From contig CAWBSE010000008.1 in assembly GCA_963791425.1 (NCBI GenBank), positions 62,001-126,000 of the forward strand: a stretch of 64,000 nt of DNA, in the 5' to 3' direction. Below are positions 26,482 to 34,158 of this stretch, in pieces. The first letter of the stretch is position 1; the number at the start of each line of letters is the position of its first letter. The notes under the pieces are model-generated. The model searched no databases. It had not been told where the DNA came from and saw only the letters and a program-made list of their open reading frames with translations. A program made the translations under genes and the position numbers. This stretch comes from DATBLE01 sp963791425 (lineage in GTDB: Bacteria > Actinomycetota > Thermoleophilia > Gaiellales > Gaiellaceae).

Positions 26482-26575
26482 CGTACCCCGTTCCCCTGCC
26501 GGCGAGGCTACCCGACGAGGGCGCACACGTCTGTGCCGATTGTGCGCCGGATCCGCGCAGCGGCGGAGGGTCGGG

Positions 26576-27453
26576 CTACGAGCCGCGCAGGACGTCGGCC
26601 GCGATGTGCGCGGCCTCGGTCGGTGACGTGCCGACGCGGACGCCGCTCGCCTCGAGCGCTTCCTTCTTGGCGGCGGCGGTGCCCGACGAGCCGGTGATGA
26701 TCGCGCCCGCGTGACCCATCGTCTTGCCCGGGCGGGGCGCTGAACCCGGCGATGTACGCGACGACCGGCTTCGACATCTCGGACCGCGATGAACCGCGCC
26801 GCCTTCTCCTCCTCGTCGCCGCCGATCTCGCCGACCATGACGACGATCTCGGTCTCGGGATCGGCCTCGAACTTCTCCAGCACGTCGATGAAGGACGAGC
26901 CGACGACGGGGTCGCCGCCGATCCCGACGATCGTCGAGTTGCCCAGCCCGAGGCCGGTCAGCTCGTGGCCGATCTGGTACGTCAGCGTCCCCGACCGGGA
27001 CACGAGCCCGATCGAGCCGGCGCTGAAGATCTCGGCCGGGATGATCCCGACGTTCGCCTTGCCCGGCGACAGCGCGCCCGGGCAGTTCGGCCCGAGCATC
27101 GTCACGCCGCGCGGCCGGATGTAGTTGTAGACGCGGAGCATGTCGTGCGCGGCGAGCCCCTCGGAGATGCAGATCACCGTGCCGATGCCGGCGTCGACCG
27201 CCTCGTAGATCGCGTCGGTCGCGAACCGGGCCGGGACGAAGATCATCGACGTGTTCGCGCCCGTCTCGGCGACCGCCTCGGCGACCGTGTCGAAGACCGG
27301 GACGCCCTCGACGTCCTGGCCGCCCTTGCCCGGCGTCACCCCGGCGACGAGCTGCGTCCCGTAGGCGCGGTTCCGCAGCCCGTGGAACGTGCCCTCGCGG
27401 CCGGTGAGGCCCTGGATGACCAGCTTCGTGTCGGTTCCGACGACGATCGCCAC
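26576..27453 (-). pseudogene. sucD: Succinyl-CoA synthetase alpha subunit, two frameshifts as sequenced
   Basis: The first about 220 residues read cleanly from GTG at 27453 (VAIVVGTDTKLVIQGLTGREG, GPNCPGALSPGKANVGIIP, VSRSGTLTYQIGHEL). Near 26780-26790 homology moves to a second frame (MSKPVVAYIAGFSAPPG), and near 26728-26733, in a CCCGGG run, it moves to a third (TMGHAGAIITGSSGTAAAKK), ending at TAG 26576. The phosphohistidine in GHAGAI is only in that third frame. With intact sucC next door and a TCA role, sequence error is more likely than a true pseudogene. The start overlaps the methyltransferase stop (TAGTG). Confidence 0.85.
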
Positions 27454-28088
27454 TACCTCACCGCCTTGATCACGATGCGGTCGAGCACGACCTTCGATCC
27501 TTCGATCCGGTCGGCGACCAGCTCGCGGACGCGCTCGGCGTCCTCGGGCGGGCAGCCCGCGCGGGTGAGCCACGGCTCGAGCTCGATCGGGTGCCGGATC
27601 GCCTCGACGGTGTCGACCCGGGCGCCGGCGGCCTCGAGGTACCCGCGCCACTCGGCCTCGCTGTAGTTGCGCACGTGCGACGGGTCGCGCAGCTTCTCGG
27701 CCGCCTCCAGATCCTCGCCGCCGTAGAGGTTGTCGGAGATCAGCACGCGGCGGCCGGCCACCCGGGCCATCTCCCGCACCGCCAGCGCGACGTCGTCGAA
27801 GTGGTGGGCGGCGACCCGGCAGACGACCACGTCGAAGCTCGAGTCCGCGAACGGCAGCTCCTCGCTGCGGGAGACGACGTCGGGCTCCATCCCCGGTGCG
27901 GCATCGGTCGTGACGACCTTCAGTCCGGCCTCGCGCAGACGCCGGGCGACGTGCCCGCCGCCGGTGGCAACGTCGAGCGCCGTCTCGAAGCCGGTCGACC
28001 ACTCGACGATCAGGTCGAGATCGCGGCCCTGCTTGTGCGCCTCGCTGTCGCGGTAGGCCTGCGCGCGCTCCGACCAGACGTCAGTCAT
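27453..28088 (-). CDS. Class I SAM-dependent methyltransferase between sucC and sucD
   Basis: A 211-residue methyltransferase: motif I LDVATGGGHVARRLREAG, post-I VVTTDAAP, motif II region FDVVVCRVAAHHFDD, and motif III VAGRRVLISDNL. The style is UbiE/small-molecule methyltransferase (methyltransf_11-like). It is coupled on both sides: ATGA overlap with sucC, TAGTG overlap with sucD. An insertion between the two succinyl-CoA synthetase subunits is uncommon; a metabolic link is not evident. Confidence 0.8.
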   Translation of the reverse strand: MTDVWSERAQAYRDSEAHKQGRDLDLIVEWSTGFETALDVATGGGHVARRLREAGLKVVTTDAAPGMEPDVVSRSEELPFADSSFDVVVCRVAAHHFDDVALAVREMARVAGRRVLISDNLYGGEDLEAAEKLRDPSHVRNYSEAEWRGYLEAAGARVDTVEAIRHPIELEPWLTRAGCPPEDAERVRELVADRIEGSKVVLDRIVIKAVR

Positions 28089-29227
28089 ACGGCGAGCTCC
28101 ACCGCGCGCCGCGCCGCGTCGAGCATCGTCGGCTCGACGTGCAGGTTCGGCGGCGCCGCCTCCTCGAGCAGCGTACGCCCCTCGGCGGCGTTCGTCCCGT
28201 CCAGCCGCACGACGATCGGGTGCTCGATCGTCATCTGGTCGAGCGCGGTCAGGATCCCGCGCGCGACCTCGTCGCAGCGGGTGATCCCACCGAAGATGTT
28301 GAACAGGATCGACTGCACCTGCGGGTCGCCGGTGATGATCTCGAGCGCGTCGACGACGGTCTGTGCGTCGCCGCCGCCGCCGAGGTCGCAGAAGTTCGCC
28401 GCGGCGCCGCCGGCCAGCGCGACCACGTCCAGCGTCGACATGCCGAGCCCAGCGCCGTTTGCCAGGATCCCGACCGAGCCGTCGAGCTTCACGTACGTGA
28501 CGCCCTTCTCGCGCGCGGCCCGCTCCTCGGGCGGGTACGCCTCCGGGTCGCGCATCTCGGCCACGTCGGCGTGCCGGAACAGCGCGTTGTCGTCGACCGT
28601 GAACTTCGAGTCGAGCGCCTTCACCTCGCCGTCCGGCGTGACGATCAGCGGGTTGATCTCGCAGAGCATCGCGTCGAAGTCGACGAACGCCGAGTAGAGC
28701 TTCCCGACGATCGCGGCGATCTGCTTCTGCTCGTCGGGATCGTCGACGCCGGCGCCGTAGATCAGCGCCCGCGCGTGCCACGGCTGGCAGCCCTCGAACG
28801 GGTCGACGTGCAGCCGGATGAGCGCGTCGGGCGACGTCGCCGCGACCTCCTCGATGTCCACCCCGCCCTGCGTCGTGAACATGAACAGCGGCTGCTTCGC
28901 GCCCCGGTCGAACGTGACCGAGAGGTAGTACTCCTTCGCGATGTCCGAGGCCTGCTCGATCCAGAGCTTGCGGACGACGTGGCCGTTGATGTCGAGGCCG
29001 AGGATCTCCGCGGCACGCGCCTCCGCCTCGTCGGGCGTGGCGGCCAGCTTGATGCCGCCGGCCTTGCCCCGACCGCCGGTGAGCACCTGCGCCTTGACGA
29101 CGACAGGGCCGCCCAGCTCCTCGGCCGCGGCGCGCGCTTCCGCCGGCGTGGTCGCCAGCCGACCGTCCGACACCGGGATACCGGCACGGCGAAACAGCTC
29201 CTTGCCCTGGTACTCGTAGAGGTCCAA
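28085..29227 (-). CDS. sucC: Succinyl-CoA synthetase beta subunit (ADP-forming)
   Basis: It converts succinyl-CoA to succinate with ATP formation. The 380-residue protein has LDLYEYQGKELFRRAGIPV at the start, an ATP-grasp domain (VVKAQVLTGGRGKAGGIKL), CEINPLIVTPDG for metal, and a C-terminal CoA-ligase domain with GAGLGMSTLDVVALAGGAAA and FNIFGGITRCDEVARGI. TTG at 29227 is the start giving the family N terminus. Confidence 0.93.
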   Translation of the reverse strand: MDLYEYQGKELFRRAGIPVSDGRLATTPAEARAAAEELGGPVVVKAQVLTGGRGKAGGIKLAATPDEAEARAAEILGLDINGHVVRKLWIEQASDIAKEYYLSVTFDRGAKQPLFMFTTQGGVDIEEVAATSPDALIRLHVDPFEGCQPWHARALIYGAGVDDPDEQKQIAAIVGKLYSAFVDFDAMLCEINPLIVTPDGEVKALDSKFTVDDNALFRHADVAEMRDPEAYPPEERAAREKGVTYVKLDGSVGILANGAGLGMSTLDVVALAGGAAANFCDLGGGGDAQTVVDALEIITGDPQVQSILFNIFGGITRCDEVARGILTALDQMTIEHPIVVRLDGTNAAEGRTLLEEAAPPNLHVEPTMLDAARRAVELAV

Positions 29228-29240
29228 CCCGCCGCCGAGC

Positions 29241-30158
29241 CTAGCGAAACAATGCCGGGAAGCGCGGGTCCTGCCGGAGCGCGTCGAAGTCCGTGTCGGC
29301 CGCCGCCCCGGGCGCGAGCTGCGGGTCGAGCTCGAGCGAGCGGGCGATGTGCCCGAGCGCGGCCTCGGTCTCGCCGGCGAGCGACTCGAAGCACGCGAGG
29401 TCGTACAGGAGCACCGCATCGTCGCCGTGGCGGCCGAGCGCCTCGCGCAGGACAGCCGCCCCGTCGGCGTACCTGCCGGGCTCGTGGAAGGAGCTCGCGC
29501 GCCGGAGCGCGTCCCAGACCAGGTGGATGCCGAGCAGTCGCCGCAGCTCGACGATCGGCTCCGGGTGATCCTCGACGCGCAGCTCGCACACGCGGTCGAT
29601 TCCCTCGCGCGACTCGGCTGCCGCGCCCGCGCGCTCGACGACGATCGCCGACGATTGCTGCCCGCGCGCGTCGCCACCCGCGGCCTGAGCCGCCTCCAGC
29701 ACCGAGACGAGCCGCTCGGCGAGCGACGAGTCGACCGACTCGAGGAACGCGCGCTGCATCTCGGTGACAACGGCGTCGCCGGCCAGGATGTTGCCCTGGA
29801 CCGCGTACCCGTCGCCGACTCGGTGGCCGGCCCAGTTCAGGCACTCCGTGCCGGTGTGTGCGGCGGCGCGGCCGTCGGCGGTGACCACGCCCAGCTGACG
29901 CGACTCCCGGCCCGTATCGTCGGCCAGGGCCTGCGCCAGAGCGGCGTCCGGCTCCAGCCCCTCCTCGAGCAGCGCCAGCACGCGGGGCCCGTACGCCGCC
30001 ACGCCGGCCGCCTGCGTGGCGACCGCCCCGACGCCGGCCCTCGCCCACGGAACGACCGAACCGACGGCGAAGTAGCGCGACTGCACCGCGCACCCGACCT
30101 CGCCCGCGGCGACGTCGGCGGCGACGATCGAGAAGGTCCCTTTGATCCGTGACCTCAT
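29241..30158 (-). CDS. DUF1028 Ntn-hydrolase-like protein with C-terminal repeat domain
   Basis: A 305-residue protein whose first about 220 residues match DUF1028: FSIVAADVAAGEVGCAVQSRYFAVGSVVPWARAGVGAVATQA, GNILAGDAVVTEM, and DDHPEPIVELRRLL. The C-terminal 80 residues are TPR-like helices (GRYADGAAVLREALGRHGDD, ACFESLAGETEAALGHIARSL). DUF1028 proteins are thought to be Ntn-type hydrolases of unknown substrate. It is divergent from the ABC exporter, 27 bases apart. Confidence 0.75.
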   Translation of the reverse strand: MRSRIKGTFSIVAADVAAGEVGCAVQSRYFAVGSVVPWARAGVGAVATQAAGVAAYGPRVLALLEEGLEPDAALAQALADDTGRESRQLGVVTADGRAAAHTGTECLNWAGHRVGDGYAVQGNILAGDAVVTEMQRAFLESVDSSLAERLVSVLEAAQAAGGDARGQQSSAIVVERAGAAAESREGIDRVCELRVEDHPEPIVELRRLLGIHLVWDALRRASSFHEPGRYADGAAVLREALGRHGDDAVLLYDLACFESLAGETEAALGHIARSLELDPQLAPGAAADTDFDALRQDPRFPALFR

Positions 30159-30185
30159 CCGCGGGACCCTAGCTAGGCTCGCGGC

Positions 30186-31142
30186 ATGGACGCGATCGTC
30201 GTCGACGGGCTGAAGAAGCAGTACAAGGGTGTCCAGGCACTGGACGGCATCTCGTTCTCCGTCGAGGAGGGCGGGGTCTTCGGGCTGCTCGGCCCGAACG
30301 GCGCCGGCAAGTCGACGACCGTCCGCATCCTCGCCACGCTGACCCGCCCGGACGAGGGCCGCGCCGAGGTCGCCGGGCATGACGTGCGCAAGGACGCCGG
30401 CGCCGTGCGGCGCTCGATCGGCTACGTCCCCCAGGACTCCGGCATCGACCAGTACGGCACCGGCCGCGAGAATCTCACGCTCCAGGGCCACGTCCAGGGC
30501 ATGGGCGGAAAGGTGCTCCGCGACCGCGTCGAGCACCTGCTCGACTTCGTCGGGATCGCCGACGCCGCCGACCGGATCGTCAAGACGTACTCGGGCGGAA
30601 TGCGCCGCCGGCTCGACATCGCCCTCGGGCTCGTCCACCACCCGAAGGTGCTGTTCCTCGACGAGCCGACGACCGGCCTCGACCCCGAGGCGCGCGTCGA
30701 GATGTGGGACGAGGTCGGGCGCCTCGCCAAGGAGGAGAGCCTGACCATCCTGCTCACCACCCACTACCTCGAGGAGGCCGACCAGCTCGCCGACCGGCTG
30801 GCGATCGTCAGCCGCGGCCAGATCGTCGTCGAGGGCACTCCGGCGTCGCTGAAAGCAGAACTGAGCGGCGACGCCGTGCACCTCGAGCTGACGAACGGCC
30901 GGATGGACGACGCCCGCCGCATCCTCGAGCGCCTGGGCGCCACGCCCGAGGCCGTAACCGAGGGACGCACGCTCGTCTCGCGCGTCGAGAACGGCAACCG
31001 CGCACTGCCCGGGATCCTCTCCGCGCTCGAGCAGGAAGGGATCGGCGTCGAGTCGGTCAGCGTCTCCCGGCCGTCGCTCGACGACGTCTACCTCCACTAC
31101 ACCGGCCGCGAGTTCGCGGCGGAAGATCGAGGCGAAGCGTGA
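30186..31142 (+). CDS. ABC transporter ATP-binding protein, DrrA-like exporter
   Basis: A 318-residue ATPase: Walker A GPNGAGKSTTVRILATL, Q-loop VPQDSGID, signature YSGGMRRRLDIALGL, Walker B VLFLDEPTTGLDPE, H-loop TTHYLEE, and the C-terminal DrrA-type extension ending SVSRPSLDDVYLHYTG. It overlaps the permease by 4 bases (GTGA). Downstream come a repeat peptide and a JmjC oxygenase, suggesting export of a modified peptide. DrrA-type exporters usually move small hydrophobic molecules, so the substrate is open. Confidence 0.88.
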   Translation: MDAIVVDGLKKQYKGVQALDGISFSVEEGGVFGLLGPNGAGKSTTVRILATLTRPDEGRAEVAGHDVRKDAGAVRRSIGYVPQDSGIDQYGTGRENLTLQGHVQGMGGKVLRDRVEHLLDFVGIADAADRIVKTYSGGMRRRLDIALGLVHHPKVLFLDEPTTGLDPEARVEMWDEVGRLAKEESLTILLTTHYLEEADQLADRLAIVSRGQIVVEGTPASLKAELSGDAVHLELTNGRMDDARRILERLGATPEAVTEGRTLVSRVENGNRALPGILSALEQEGIGVESVSVSRPSLDDVYLHYTGREFAAEDRGEA

Positions 31143-31914
31143 CCGTCCTCAGGCACACCTGGTACATGGTCGGCCGTCAGGCGCGCAACCTGATGCGCGA
31201 GCCGATCTGGATCGCGCTGCTGCTCGTCCAGCCGATGGTCTGGCTGATCCTCTACAGCCAGCTGTTCCACAACGCGACGCGTCTCGGCGGCTTCGGGACG
31301 ACGTCGTACGTCACGTTCCTGGCGCCGGCGATCGTCGTCATGAACTCGTTCTTCGGGGCGACCTGGAGCGGGATGGGGATGATCAACGACCTCGACCACA
31401 AGTTCATCGAGCGCGTCCTCGCAACCCCGGCGAGCCGGTTCGCGATCATCCTGTCGCAGATCGTCCGCTCGGCGCTGACCGCCGCGATCCAGGCGGTGAT
31501 CATCCTCGTCGTCGCCGTCCCGCTGGGCGTTCGGGTGCACGCCGGCGCGGCCGGCTGGGTGATCGTCATCCTCGCGGCGATCCTGGTGAACAGCCGCCTT
31601 CTCCGGGCTCTCGCAGGGGATCGCGCTCCTCACCCGCCGCGAGGCGACGATGATCGCGCTGGCGAACTTCATCGGGCTGCCGCTGCTGTTCGTCTCGACC
31701 ACGCTGATCGCCAGCTCGCAGATGCCGCCCTGGATGCGGGTCGTCGCCCACGGCAACCCGATGGACTGGGGCGTCCGCGCCGCCCGCGAGGTCGTCCTCC
31801 CCGGCACGTCGTGGAGCACGGTCGGGATGTACTTCGGCTTCCTGCTCGTGCTCTCGGCGGTCACCGCCGGGTTCGCGACCTGGTGCTTCCGCGCGTACGA
31901 ACGCACGCTTGTAG
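31139..31914 (+). pseudogene. ABC-2 type permease (DrrB-like), one frameshift as sequenced
   Basis: Starts GTG at 31139 overlapping the ATPase stop. The first 150 residues (TWYMVGRQARNLMREPIWIALLLVQPMVWLILY as separate segments) and the C-terminal half (MIALANFIGLPLLFVSTTLIASSQMPPWMRVVAHGNPMDWG) are in different frames; the change is a single extra base near 31593-31596 (AACAGCCGCC for AACAGCGCC). About six membrane segments in total, about 257 residues if repaired, the usual DrrB length. The second frame has no stop before the next gene; a TAG at 31912 in the third frame is the natural-looking end. Confidence 0.75.
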
Positions 31915-31958
31915 GGAATACTCACCGCGACCCAGCCCGCCAAAGGAGGCAACACGAC

Positions 31959-32171
31959 ATGACGCTCACACTGACCGACGCCGAGATCGAGACCGCCGGC
32001 CTCACCGTGATGGAGGTCGAAGAGGAAGAGGCCGCCGACACGGACGGCACCGACGGCGACTCCGACGGCACCGACGGGGACACCGACGGAACGGACGGCG
32101 ACACCGACGGCACCGACGGCTCGGACACGGACGGCACCGATTCCGACGCCGACGCAGAAGACCCGAGCTAG
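31959..32171 (+). CDS. Short Asp/Gly/Thr repeat peptide, candidate RiPP precursor
   Basis: Seventy residues: a leader-like part (MTLTLTDAEIETAGLTV then MEVEEEEAADT) followed by five near-identical units DGTDGDS, DGTDGDT, DGTDGDT, DGTDGSDT, DGTDSDA and a short tail (DAEDPS). A perfect AAAGGAGG ends 11 bases before the ATG, the strongest ribosome site I saw in the window. It lies between an ABC exporter and a JmjC-type oxygenase. Leader plus repeated core plus modifying enzyme plus exporter is the layout of ribosomally made, modified peptides. Alternatives: a Ca-binding linker protein, or the C-terminal part of the permease read in frame. No family recognised. Confidence 0.65.
   Translation: MTLTLTDAEIETAGLTVMEVEEEEAADTDGTDGDSDGTDGDTDGTDGDTDGTDGSDTDGTDSDADAEDPS
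32043..32150 (+). repeat. Tandem 21-24 bp coding repeats
   Basis: Five adjacent units begin at 32043, 32064, 32085, 32106 and 32130; four are 21 bases, the fourth is 24. Each starts GACGGCACC or a one- or two-base variant and encodes the Asp-Gly-Thr-Asp units of the small peptide. Third-base differences between units (GGC/GGG, ACC/ACG, GGA) show the amino-acid repeat is kept while the DNA drifts. Confidence 0.85.
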
Positions 32172-32250
32172 CGAGGCGCTCGCCCGCTGCGTCGAGCCGA
32201 TCGACGCGGCGGAGTTCCTCGCCGAGTACTGGGAGCAGCAGCCGCTCGCC

Positions 32251-33330
32251 GTGCCGCGCGCCGAGGAGGGTCGTTTCGACGACCTGCTCTCGGTCGCGGA
32301 CGTCGAGCGGCTGGTCTCCTCCGGCGGCATGCGCACACCCGGCGTCCGCCTGGTCAAGGAGGGCGGGACGATCGCCGAGTCGGCGTACGCGCGCGAGATC
32401 TCCTGGCGGCCGAAGCCGTTCACCGGCGCGGTCGACCCCGACCGGGTGGCGGACGCGTTCGCGGACGGCGCGACGATCGTCCTCCAGGCGCTGCACCACA
32501 CCTGGCCGCCGCTCGCGCGGTTCTGCCGTGCGCTCGAGGCCGAGCTCGGCGCGGGCGTCCAGGCCAACTCGTACTACACGCCCCGCGACTCGCAGGGGTT
32601 CGCCGTGCACCACGACACGCACGACGTCTTCGTCCTGCAGGTCGCGGGCGAGAAGCACTGGCGCGTGTACGACCCGCTGCTCGAGCTGCCGCTGAAGGCA
32701 CAGCGCTGGTCGCCGTCACTGGGCGAGCCGGGGCCGACCGTGCTCGAGCTGACGCTCCGCGCCGGCGACACGCTCTATCTCCCGCGCGGCTGGCTGCACG
32801 ACGCGCTGACCTCCGACACCGACTCGCTGCACATCACGGTCGGCGTCAACACGCACACCTGGATCGACGCCTTCCGCGCCGCGCTCGACGAGTGCCAGGA
32901 CGATGTCGAGTTCCGGCGGTCGGTGCCGGAGGACGGCGAGGCGCCGGTCGACCTGGTCGAGCGGCTCGCCGAGCGGCTCGCGGCGGAGGACGTCCGGCGG
33001 CGCGTCCGCGCGAAGTTCGTGAGCTCGCGGCGGCCGATCCTCGACGGGCACCTCGAGGAGGTGCGCGAGCTCGAGTCGGTGACGCTCGACACGCCGCTGG
33101 AGCGGCGCGAGACCGTGATCGCCGACCTCGACGGGACGACGCTGTCGTTCGAGGGCAAGCACGTCGAGCTCCCCGCGCAGGCCCGGGAGGAGATCGAGGC
33201 CCTGTTCGAGGCGGAGGGTGCGTTCACCGCGGCGTCACTGCCCGGCGAGCTCGACGACGACGGCCGCCTGGTGCTGGTCAGGCGCCTGATTCGCGAAGGA
33301 TTCCTGCGGCGTAGTGCCGCGGGCGCCTGA
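32251..33330 (+). CDS. JmjC/cupin-4 type Fe(II)/2-oxoglutarate oxygenase
   Basis: The JmjC (cupin_4, ribosomal-oxygenase-like) domain has QANSYYTPRDSQGFAVHHD with the HxD pair, THDVFVLQVAGEKHWRVYDP, LYLPRGWLHDALTSD and the distal His in SLHITVGVNTH. A C-terminal winged-helix-like part follows (RETVIADLDGTTLSFEGKHV). GTG at 32251 is the first standard start, but conserved sequence continues upstream in frame (EPIDAAEFLAEYWEQQPLAV from about 32188), so the true start is earlier, with no ATG/GTG/TTG available. Relatives hydroxylate His or Arg of ribosomal proteins; here a peptide is the nearer candidate. Confidence 0.8.
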   Translation: MPRAEEGRFDDLLSVADVERLVSSGGMRTPGVRLVKEGGTIAESAYAREISWRPKPFTGAVDPDRVADAFADGATIVLQALHHTWPPLARFCRALEAELGAGVQANSYYTPRDSQGFAVHHDTHDVFVLQVAGEKHWRVYDPLLELPLKAQRWSPSLGEPGPTVLELTLRAGDTLYLPRGWLHDALTSDTDSLHITVGVNTHTWIDAFRAALDECQDDVEFRRSVPEDGEAPVDLVERLAERLAAEDVRRRVRAKFVSSRRPILDGHLEEVRELESVTLDTPLERRETVIADLDGTTLSFEGKHVELPAQAREEIEALFEAEGAFTAASLPGELDDDGRLVLVRRLIREGFLRRSAAGA

Positions 33331-34158
33331 GCGTCTCGGCCGAGCACGTCAGATACGTCAGCTGACCCGGCTCGTAGGCGACGCCGACGTCGAAGAGCCG
33401 GTCGTCCCGCTCGGAACCGGACGTGCGCGCCTTCGTGCTCGACCAGCTCGAGGTCGCCGATGCCGCGCAGGCCGGTCGTCCGGCGCACGGCCAGCTCGGC
33501 CGCCTGCTCCGGGAACGTGTACGCCGACCGGCCGCGGTAGTGGTCGAGCGTCGATCCGCCCGGCGAGGTAGTCGTCGAGCACCGGCCAGGCGTCCCCGGC
33601 GGCGACGCGCCCGAAGTAGAGGCCCTCCGGGAGGAAGACGACGTTCCCGGCGAACCGGTCGCCGCCGAGATGCGACGACTGCCAGACCCAGCCCTCGTCG
33701 GCCTGCTCCTCGAGCGCCTTGTACAGCGGGCGCCCGTGGCGGGCGCAGCAGCGGTCGTGCTTGCCGTGGGTGCAGACGATCAGGATCGGGTGGTCGAGCT
33801 GCTCGCCGCCCGGTGAGGTCAGGTCGAGCCCGAGCAGGTCGTCGTACCCGTCGAGCTCGGCGTGGCAGAGCGTGCCGCCGCGCTCCGGGGAGCTGCCCCA
33901 GATCACGGCGAGGGCCGGGTGACCGCGGCGGTGCGGACGGCGGACGAAGAGAAGCTTCGTGTTCGGGCGCGCGTCGCGCTGCGCCCGGAGCCGCGCCTTG
34001 ACCTCGTCCGACAGCCCGCTCGCCTCGACGGCGTCGTGGCCCCACAGCCCGCGGTACTCGACGAGGATCCAGTGGTCGACACGGCTCGCGGTGGCTGCGA
34101 GCGGCTCGGCGTTCTGCAGCGAGGCGTCCGCGCAGAACTCCGGTCTACGTTCCGGCAT
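33278..34158 (-). pseudogene. Sucrase/ferredoxin-like (thioredoxin-fold) protein, two frameshifts as sequenced
   Basis: Family features are LIVCTHGKHDRCCARHGRPLYKAL with the Cys cluster for a [2Fe-2S] site, and VWQSSHLGGDRFAGNVVFLPEG. From ATG at 34158 the frame is good to LDDYLAGRID near 33555; homology continues in a second frame (AVRRTTGLRGIGDLELVEHEG) to about 33410, then in a third (DDRLFDVGVAYEPGQLTYL) to the stop at 33278. Repaired length is about 292. The 3' end overlaps the JmjC gene by 53 bases in antisense. Confidence 0.75.

Noticed and set aside
31650..32171. Permease and Asp-rich peptide as one fused protein
   Set aside because: The frame is open through the junction, but a strong Shine-Dalgarno and ATG at 31959 and the usual DrrB length argue for two genes; the fusion depends on an indel-bearing frame.
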